This document shows positions 58,256-64,000 of a stretch of DNA of 64,000 nt, piece by piece. The DNA is taken from positions 83,444 through 147,443 of the forward strand of contig NZ_JAHKPR010000030.1 of the NCBI RefSeq assembly GCF_018860585.1, in the 5' to 3' direction. Within the stretch, counting starts at the first letter, position 1. The number at the start of each line of letters is the position of its first letter. The notes beneath the pieces were generated by a model. That model was not told the origin of the DNA and made no database searches. It was given only the letters and a program-made list of their open reading frames with translations. The stretch comes from Colwellia sp. E2M01 (GTDB lineage: Bacteria; Pseudomonadota; Gammaproteobacteria; Enterobacterales; Alteromonadaceae). The translations under genes and the position numbers were made by a program.

Positions 58256-58735
58256 ATGCAAGCAAATACATATTTGGACTACGAAGGAATTAAAGGCGAA
58301 ACAACGGCTGAGGGATACAAAGATAAAATTACTGTACTTTCTGTTGATTGGAATGTTAGCCGTGAACTTTCTTCATATACTGGTACTGCACAAGATCGTG
58401 AAGCTAGCGCAACACGTCTTGGTGATGTAACAATCACTAAACTTCAAGATAATGCGTCTACGTATTTATTTGAAGAAGCGACTATCGGTAAAGGTAAAAA
58501 AGCAATCTTCTACATCACTAAACAAGGTGATAAAATTGAAGAAATTATGCAAATCGAATTAACTGATGCCATGATTTCTAGCTACAGTGTTTCAATTCAA
58601 GGTGATCGTCCAGTTGAAACTATCACAATTAGCTACACTGAAATGATGATGGCTGTTACTCCAACAGATGATAAAAATAACATTACTGCTGCGCTTAGAT
58701 ACGGCTACAGTGGTGTTAAAGGTCAACAAATGTAA
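58256..58735 (+). CDS. hcp: T6SS tube protein Hcp (TssD)
   Basis: Forms the hexameric rings of the inner tube and is itself secreted. QANTYLDYEGIKGETTAEGYKDKITVLSVDWNVSRE and the SATRLGDVTITKLQDNAS segment define Hcp. It is 159 aa. The ATG at 58256 follows AAGGAG by 8 bp and matches family starts; the frame extends 11 codons upstream without support. It is a single-gene transcription unit between a promoter and a strong terminator, suiting the high level of Hcp required. Confidence 0.96.
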   Translation: MQANTYLDYEGIKGETTAEGYKDKITVLSVDWNVSRELSSYTGTAQDREASATRLGDVTITKLQDNASTYLFEEATIGKGKKAIFYITKQGDKIEEIMQIELTDAMISSYSVSIQGDRPVETITISYTEMMMAVTPTDDKNNITAALRYGYSGVKGQQM

Positions 58736-58749
58736 TTTTTTTGTTACCT

Positions 58750-58783
58750 AAGCCTTAAGGGATTATTCCCTTAAGGCTTTTTT
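58750..58783 (+). terminator. Strong terminator between hcp and vgrG
   Basis: A perfect 12-bp stem, AAGCCTTAAGGG (58750-58761) with CCCTTAAGGCTT (58768-58779), has a 6-nt loop and runs into five T (58779-58783). It is one of the best terminators in the window. vgrG starts only 17 bp later, so vgrG transcription must come from partial read-through. Confidence 0.9.
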
Positions 58784-58800
58784 CAACATTGAGGCAAGGA

Positions 58801-60609
58801 ATGCAAAAAGCTACTCAGAAAAATAATATTATCTCTATCTCTACTCCTTTAGGTAAAGATACCCTATATTTAACACATTTAAGTGCCACAGAGGGAATTT
58901 CACAACTATATTCATTTACAGTATCAATGTTTACTATAGGTACAACAATTTCACTTGATGGCTTAGTGGGTAAAAGTGTATGTGTTTCGTTAAGAAATGC
59001 TGAAAGTGGTGGGGCCATTCGTTATTACCATGGTGTTATTAGTCACCTAGAATCAACAGGGATGAGAACAGCAGCTACAGACGATGTCGAAGATTATATA
59101 GATTATCAAGCTATAATAGTACCTACCGCGGCATTTATGAAAAAAAGAAGTAATTGTCGTATTTATCAAAACTTATCAGTAACTGACATCGTGGCAGATC
59201 TTTTTGGTCAACACAATGTAGCCTTTCAAGATAAAACGACTAAAAGTTATCCTAAGTATGAATACTGCGTACAATATCAAGAATCTGATTTAGACTTTGT
59301 CACCCGCTTGTTACAACAAGAAGGGATTTTCTACTTTTTCGAACACAGTAGTAGTGAACACACATTAGTGTTAGCAGATGATATAACAGCTTATAAAAAA
59401 TGTGCCGAAGCAAAAGTACGTTGTTTTTCAGGGCACCTAGCAAAACCACATGTATCTCATTGGCAAGGTGGCCTGAGCATGGTCAGCGGAGCCTATCAAC
59501 AAAAAGGTTATGACTTTGAACAACCCAAACTCTTTCCAAGTGGTAACAAAGTAACTGCAAGTTTACCTGCACAAGGTGGTTTAGAAATTTTTGACTACAT
59601 GGGTGAATCAGAATTTAATAAGCGCCCACAACCTTACGCAAATATCCAGCTTGAAGCATTACAAAAAGATATGCATAAATGCTCAGGTCAAAGCGATTGT
59701 CGTAGCTTTAGTATCGGTAAAACATTTACCTTTGAAGATCACGAAGACAGTAGCTATAAAGGTAAAAGCTTCTTATTAACCGCCATTAGAACCAGTGCAA
59801 CACAGCCTAACCAATCCGGCGCTAATCAATCAGATTCAGAAAACGTTTTTACCAATGATTTTGAATGTGTTCCTAAAGATACAGCCTACAGACCAACAGT
59901 ATCTCTTAATAAGCCATTAATTAACGGTGTTCAAACAGCGGTTGTTACGGGCGACCCTGGTGATGAACAACATATTGACAAATATGGCCGAGTAAAAGTG
60001 CAATTTCACTGGGATCGTGAAGGTACCTATGACAGTAAAAGTTCGTGTTGGATCCGTGTAGCACAAAACTGGGCAGGTAATAAGTGGGGGGCTTTTTTCT
60101 TTCCACGTGTAGGTCAAGAAGTTTTAGTTGAGTTTATCAATGGCGACCCTGATCAGCCTATTATTAGTGGTGCTATTTACAATGCTGATTTAATGCCTCC
60201 TTATGCGTTACCCGCTAAAAAAACTCAAAGTGGTATTAAATCGCATAGTACTAAAAATGGTGGCGCAGATAACTTTAATGAAGTACGTTTTGAAGATGAT
60301 AAAGGCAAAGAACTTTTATTTTTTCAAGCAGAAAAAGATCATGAACTTAAAGTTAAAAATGATCAAAAAGACACTATCGACAATGACCGATTAACCGAGA
60401 TAGCCAATAATGACACGTTAAATGTTGGTAAAATTCTTCAAGTTACCGCAGGAAGTGAAATAGAATTTAAAACGGGCAGTGCGTCAATAAAAATGAGCAG
60501 TGATGGCTCTATTACCATTCAAGGTACAAATATAAAAGTTAAAGGTACCGATATTAAAGTCAATGGTACAGGCATTACTATGCAAGCTCCGCAAATTAAG
60601 TTGAATTAA
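58801..60609 (+). CDS. vgrG: T6SS spike protein VgrG (TssI)
   Basis: A trimeric spike. The gp27-like N-terminal half contains YEYCVQYQESDLDFVTRLLQQEGIFYFFEH. The gp5/OB-fold has DKYGRVKVQFHWDREG, SCWIRVAQNWAGNKWGAFFFPRVGQEVLVEFINGDPDQPIISGAIYN. A short beta-helix of NGTG/KVKGTDI-type repeats ends the protein. It is 602 aa from the ATG at 58801, chosen over a TTG at 58789 because GAGG precedes it at a good distance. No C-terminal toxin domain is present, so it is not an evolved VgrG. Confidence 0.95.
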   Translation: MQKATQKNNIISISTPLGKDTLYLTHLSATEGISQLYSFTVSMFTIGTTISLDGLVGKSVCVSLRNAESGGAIRYYHGVISHLESTGMRTAATDDVEDYIDYQAIIVPTAAFMKKRSNCRIYQNLSVTDIVADLFGQHNVAFQDKTTKSYPKYEYCVQYQESDLDFVTRLLQQEGIFYFFEHSSSEHTLVLADDITAYKKCAEAKVRCFSGHLAKPHVSHWQGGLSMVSGAYQQKGYDFEQPKLFPSGNKVTASLPAQGGLEIFDYMGESEFNKRPQPYANIQLEALQKDMHKCSGQSDCRSFSIGKTFTFEDHEDSSYKGKSFLLTAIRTSATQPNQSGANQSDSENVFTNDFECVPKDTAYRPTVSLNKPLINGVQTAVVTGDPGDEQHIDKYGRVKVQFHWDREGTYDSKSSCWIRVAQNWAGNKWGAFFFPRVGQEVLVEFINGDPDQPIISGAIYNADLMPPYALPAKKTQSGIKSHSTKNGGADNFNEVRFEDDKGKELLFFQAEKDHELKVKNDQKDTIDNDRLTEIANNDTLNVGKILQVTAGSEIEFKTGSASIKMSSDGSITIQGTNIKVKGTDIKVNGTGITMQAPQIKLN

Positions 60610-60962
60610 TGAAGGCCGCTTTTAATTACCCTAATGTGGGGCGTGCTGGGCAATTTTGTAAAGGCCATTATGTCATATGCCAATTTGGTTATCATTATTT
60701 AGCTTGTCGACCCGAAGACAAGCCAGATGATCCGTTATTAAAAGCGCCATTAAAAGAATTTTTAGTGAGTACGACTTATGGAGAGCAATTTTTACAAAAC
60801 TTGCATCCATGGAAAAATGAACAAAATATAATAAATCAGTTGTTTTATTATTTGTCACGCGATGAATACCAACATGAGACGCAGAGTATCTCAAAATCTA
60901 TAAAATGGATTGCTCATGAATTATCAATTGGAAATTTATTGTTTATACCATTGTATGAATAA
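60609..60962 (+). CDS. 117-aa protein of unknown function downstream of vgrG
   Basis: The ATG overlaps the vgrG stop (TAATG), implying coupled translation. The sequence is soluble, without signal peptide or membrane segment, and is rich in aromatic residues (FCKGHYVICQFGYHYLACRPEDKPDD, then QLFYYLSRDEYQHE). I do not recognise the family. The position between VgrG and PAAR would suit a spike-loading adaptor or chaperone, but nothing in the sequence proves it. Confidence 0.7.
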   Translation: MKAAFNYPNVGRAGQFCKGHYVICQFGYHYLACRPEDKPDDPLLKAPLKEFLVSTTYGEQFLQNLHPWKNEQNIINQLFYYLSRDEYQHETQSISKSIKWIAHELSIGNLLFIPLYE

Positions 60963-61087
60963 AAAGACGTGTACAGCTCTTATACTAAATTACGTACTTT
61001 CTTAAAGTACTATACAAAACACAATTAAAAAGTATTAGTTTTATTAATATATCTATTTTATATCAAAATTAATTAAAGGTAATTAAC

Positions 61088-61384
61088 ATGGGAATGCCCG
61101 CAGCTACGGTTACACATATGCACGTTTGCCCTAAGGTAAATCCGGGAACACCGCCAATTCCTCATGTGGGTGGGCCAATAGTGGTTGGCTCTCCTAACGT
61201 ATTAATTGGAAGTTTACCCGCAGCAAGAAAAGGCGATAAACTTGTTTGCGTAGGACCACCAGATACAATTAATGCAGGCTCAGCCTCAGTAAAAATAAAT
61301 GGTAAACCTGCCGCTCGGTTAGGTGATGGTACCGCCCATGGTGGAACAATTGTTGCTGGTAACCCTACAGTGTTAATTGGGTAA
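61088..61384 (+). CDS. PAAR-domain spike-tip protein
   Basis: A 98-aa minimal PAAR protein that sharpens the VgrG tip. MGMPAATVTHMHVCPKVNPGTPPIPHVGGPI and two PAAR-type repeats (GSLPAARKGDKLVCVG, INGKPAARLGDGTAHGG) are plain, with His and Cys residues for the zinc site. It has no toxin extension, so cargo must be carried non-covalently, probably by products of the following genes. The gap to the 117-aa gene is 125 bp. Confidence 0.94.
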   Translation: MGMPAATVTHMHVCPKVNPGTPPIPHVGGPIVVGSPNVLIGSLPAARKGDKLVCVGPPDTINAGSASVKINGKPAARLGDGTAHGGTIVAGNPTVLIG

Positions 61385-61465
61385 GTTAATCAGAACTAAA
61401 ACAATAGTATAAAAAGAATATAATAGGGGTTTCAAAGAAATACACTTATCTGAAGTGGGTTTTCT

Positions 61466-62683
61466 TTGTTTGAAAATCAACTTATGGATAAGCTCACCGT
61501 TCAATTTACGCAATTAATAGCCCAACGAAAAGTATTGAGCTTTAATTTCTGCTGTTATAAAGAAAGTTTTGTTGATAACACGCAAAAGCTAGTAACACTT
61601 GCTCATTTGATCCATGCCCAAAATAACAACCAATGTATTCTTAGCGCGCAAAATAGCACGCAAATTACCGATCACCTTCAGGCTAAATATCAGAGCAAAG
61701 ACCAATATAACGAGCATGAGCTTGCCCTTGTTGTCGCGTTAAAATTAATAATTCAACCACAATTACAGAGCGAATTACTGACCATAATGTTAACAAGTGA
61801 ACAAGCCTACTTACCGTCACTATCATTAACGGTGGCAAAATTACTGGGCAATAACTTGATTTTTACCATCGATTTTATTAATGAATTTACATTACCAATT
61901 TCTGATGTGTCTACAGATAAAGCAAATGAAAAATATCAACAACAGGTGTTTATACAAAAAGCGTTATTTACACTATATTACAGTAAAAAATTAATGACTT
62001 ACTTAAGTGCAGCATTACCTGAATATAAGAATTATGACAGTAGAATAGTGTTTGCAGAATCATTATCGGCAATAAACTGGTTAACTATTGATGTGTTATC
62101 AGATAATAAATCCGATGTGCACAGAATTACCACTGAGTTTATTCAGCAAGAGTATCTTAATAGTTACCTCTTTGATGTATTTATTACGTCACTTAATGAA
62201 CATGAAGTGACTCAAGTAGTAAATCTTCTTAGTGTTGATAATGCTTTTATCCCTTATATCATTCATGCCATGGCACTTAGCGGCTATATTAAATTTATCC
62301 CATTTCTTGCTCAATATTTACAACAAGCTCCTTTTGTTTCAGCGGCACATCAGGCACTACGTATAATTCTTGGTAGTAAGTTAGACAAATTAATTCCACT
62401 GACTATTCAATTTAATAACGATATAGAGCAGCGACAAAAAGATTTACAATATTACGGAGCTAAAATACTTAATGCGTGGCAACAAGGAATGCCAAGTATA
62501 GGCTTTACGTTTGAACAGCAGGACAATAAACGTTTATTAAATGGTATAGAATTATCAATACAAACCGCAGAGCATGTGGCGATATCAGGAAGCCAATGGC
62601 ATCGTTATGTGGCAACGCTGTATCAACAACAAGCGGGTGCTACCGTTTATTGTTATAATGCACATGCGCTGGAAGTAAATTAA
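61466..62683 (+). CDS. Possible helical-repeat protein beside PAAR (TIGR02270-like, uncertain)
   Basis: A 405-aa soluble protein of mostly helical, leucine-rich text. Segments such as IHAMALSGYIKFIPFLAQYLQQAPFVSAAHQALRIILG resemble HEAT-like units. From memory this arrangement beside PAAR recalls the TIGR02270 group of T6SS-linked proteins, but I could not test that. The start is probably TTG (61466) with GAAGTGG 8 bp upstream; an ATG at 61484 lacks a binding site. The end overlaps the next gene as TAATG (62683). A cargo adaptor role is inferred. Confidence 0.65.
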   Translation: MFENQLMDKLTVQFTQLIAQRKVLSFNFCCYKESFVDNTQKLVTLAHLIHAQNNNQCILSAQNSTQITDHLQAKYQSKDQYNEHELALVVALKLIIQPQLQSELLTIMLTSEQAYLPSLSLTVAKLLGNNLIFTIDFINEFTLPISDVSTDKANEKYQQQVFIQKALFTLYYSKKLMTYLSAALPEYKNYDSRIVFAESLSAINWLTIDVLSDNKSDVHRITTEFIQQEYLNSYLFDVFITSLNEHEVTQVVNLLSVDNAFIPYIIHAMALSGYIKFIPFLAQYLQQAPFVSAAHQALRIILGSKLDKLIPLTIQFNNDIEQRQKDLQYYGAKILNAWQQGMPSIGFTFEQQDNKRLLNGIELSIQTAEHVAISGSQWHRYVATLYQQQAGATVYCYNAHALEVN

Positions 62684-63765
62684 TGAAAATTAAATTGCAT
62701 AATAGCCATGTACTTATTGGTGCTAAATCAACAACAGCACAAGCGATAAACTTACCGCGACTACCGCCTGAAGAAACGTTAATTACTGTTAACAATGCTG
62801 ACTACGTAAGTTATTTTTGCTCATTACCTAAGAGTCGCTCAAGTGATAATAATGCTCATCAAGGGTTGGTTACGAATGATAAGACCTCACGGTGCCTTCA
62901 ATTAATTGAAGAATTATTTGTACAAATTGAGCAAACAGGCGAAAAAGTGCCTGTTGATGCTCCCGTATTTTGGTTATTACCTGAATTCGTTGAGTCTTAT
63001 GTCGATGATAGCAATCCAAAAGATATTAATAATCAACATACATTTGCTGATTTTGCTAAAGCATTGCAACAAGCTTTACCAGAATTATTTAGTCACCCAC
63101 AAAGCCAATTATTTCCTTTCGGGCGATCGTCATTTCCTATTGCCTTAACTAGCGCTAAAGCGTTATTAGAAGCAGGTCAAGCTAACACTATCACGTTAAT
63201 TAGTGTTGACAGTTTATGGCATGAAATTCCTCAGTTGTTTGCTGATAATATTTTGGTTTCTAACATTAGTGAGCAAGGTATTATCCCCTCAGAAGGCGCA
63301 ATTATTACGCAAATATCACAAGCGGATAAAGGCATCTCAATTGACTTTATTCAAAATAATGTAGCGCCCAGTAAACAAAGAGACTTGAGTATAAAGCAGT
63401 TGTTTTCTGAAAGTATTACTGCATTAATTGACTCTAAATTGAGTATTCAAGAAAAAAAACAACAAAGCAGTCCGATAACATTGTCTCACTTATATTTACC
63501 TGGCAATGGTGATGAAACATTACAAAGTTCTTGGTTAGAAGCCTACTTTCAATTGGCAGAGGCTGTTGATGGCAATACAAAAATTTGTCAAAGCGGTCTA
63601 TTTACCGGGGAGATCGGGTGCGTTACTGGCTTATATAATTTTTTACATATAGCAAGCAGCTACGAAAATAAGTTTATACAAGGAAATACACTACAGCTTG
63701 AAGTGTCTAACTCACTTTATCAAGGCGCTGTTTTATATTCATATGATAGTGAAGGTCATGAATAA
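62683..63765 (+). CDS. Degenerate ketosynthase/thiolase-fold protein beside PAAR
   Basis: A 360-aa protein. SSFPIALTSAKALLEAGQANTITLISVDSL aligns with the N-terminal ketosynthase segment [21 protein letters not shown] of FabF in this window; GIIPSEGAIITQI aligns with [13 protein letters not shown]; and GLFTGEIGCVTGLYNFLHIASSYEN aligns with [25 protein letters not shown], followed by SNSLYQGAVLYSY against [15 protein letters not shown]. The second catalytic His (TGH) is Glu (TGE), and no TACSSG-type cysteine or NAHGT motif is visible, so it is unlikely to condense acyl groups. Translational coupling to the upstream gene suggests a joint structural role in cargo loading. Confidence 0.7.
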   Translation: MKIKLHNSHVLIGAKSTTAQAINLPRLPPEETLITVNNADYVSYFCSLPKSRSSDNNAHQGLVTNDKTSRCLQLIEELFVQIEQTGEKVPVDAPVFWLLPEFVESYVDDSNPKDINNQHTFADFAKALQQALPELFSHPQSQLFPFGRSSFPIALTSAKALLEAGQANTITLISVDSLWHEIPQLFADNILVSNISEQGIIPSEGAIITQISQADKGISIDFIQNNVAPSKQRDLSIKQLFSESITALIDSKLSIQEKKQQSSPITLSHLYLPGNGDETLQSSWLEAYFQLAEAVDGNTKICQSGLFTGEIGCVTGLYNFLHIASSYENKFIQGNTLQLEVSNSLYQGAVLYSYDSEGHE

Positions 63766-63829
63766 ATCATGATGAATAGTGTATCAGGTAGGCTGAAGCA
63801 AATTTACGGACAAATAAGGTTTTAATAGG

Positions 63830-64000
63830 ATGAGCGTGCAGTATTTTCAATTTAAAGGCAGAAACCGACGTATTGTCGTATTGCCTCGTAGTGCTGGAGC
63901 ACCAAGTGGCTATAGTTTAGCTTCTGAAGGGGGTAACCAAGCTCAAGCATTGGTAGACGAAATATCACCCCACTTAGCTAAAGATGTTAATGCGCTGGCA
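63830..64000 (+). CDS. Start of an unknown gene cut by the window edge
   Basis: The open frame begins at ATG 63830 and runs to the edge (57 codons: MSVQYFQFKGRNRRIVVLPR..., ASEGGNQAQALVDEISPHLAKD). I do not recognise it. It follows the ketosynthase-like gene by 64 bp on the same strand. By position it could be the cargo or another adaptor of the PAAR module, but it is too short to judge. Confidence 0.6.
   Translation, partial: MSVQYFQFKGRNRRIVVLPRSAGAPSGYSLASEGGNQAQALVDEISPHLAKDVNALA

Noticed and set aside
1-64000. CRISPR arrays, tRNA or rRNA genes, insertion sequences
   Set aside because: I saw no regularly spaced repeats, cloverleaf-like sequence, rRNA signatures or transposase genes. The lipase array repeats are gene duplications, not an insertion sequence.

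Overview
The window is AT-rich chromosomal DNA from a marine gammaproteobacterium. Gene order and protein sequences point to the Alteromonadales, most likely Colwellia or a close relative. This rests on the yceF/yceD-rpmF-plsX-fab-pabC-mltG-tmk-holB-pilZ-tatD order, a FadE-type acyl-CoA dehydrogenase, a family-B DNA polymerase II and the low-GC codon use; the genus is an inference.

Layout. (1) 1-11.7 kb: housekeeping operon for ribosomal protein L32, phospholipid and fatty-acid synthesis (plsX, fabD, fabG, acpP, fabF), folate (pabC), cell-wall glycan termination (mltG), dTMP kinase, DNA polymerase III delta', a PilZ protein and a TatD nuclease. fabH is missing from its usual place between plsX and fabD. 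(2) 11.8-28.7 kb: mixed metabolic and DNA-maintenance genes (TetR regulator, FadE, class II amidotransferase, RlmF, a DUF2947-like protein, a small membrane protein, a Sel1-repeat membrane protein, DinG, PolB, MetC, alkaline phosphatase, HIT hydrolase). (3) 28.8 kb to the right edge: one continuous type VI secretion system (T6SS) locus.

The T6SS is complete for TssA-TssM. TssK, TssJ, an FHA protein and a Ser/Thr kinase read leftward. TssL (with an OmpA-like domain), TssM, TagF, a PP2C phosphatase, TssA, TssB, two consecutive TssC paralogues, TagJ/ImpE, TssE, F, G, ClpV, Hcp, VgrG and PAAR read rightward. Kinase, phosphatase, FHA and TagF together indicate threonine-phosphorylation control. 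Hcp has its own likely promoter (consensus -10 preceded by 10-bp phased T tracts), a long leader and a strong terminator that separates it from vgrG.

Between the two arms lies a tandem array of three units. Each has a near-identical leader, an exported immunity-like gene and a class-3 lipase gene. Only the last lipase is intact. The first two are broken remnants sharing a frameshift and the same truncation point at the nucleophile elbow, which leaves two orphan immunity-like genes, one strongly diverged. At the right end, downstream of vgrG and PAAR, is a cargo-like module of unfamiliar genes: a 117-aa protein, a 405-aa possibly helical-repeat protein, a degenerate ketosynthase-like protein whose catalytic-loop His is replaced by Glu, and a gene cut by the window edge. 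These two regions are the most novel parts of the window.
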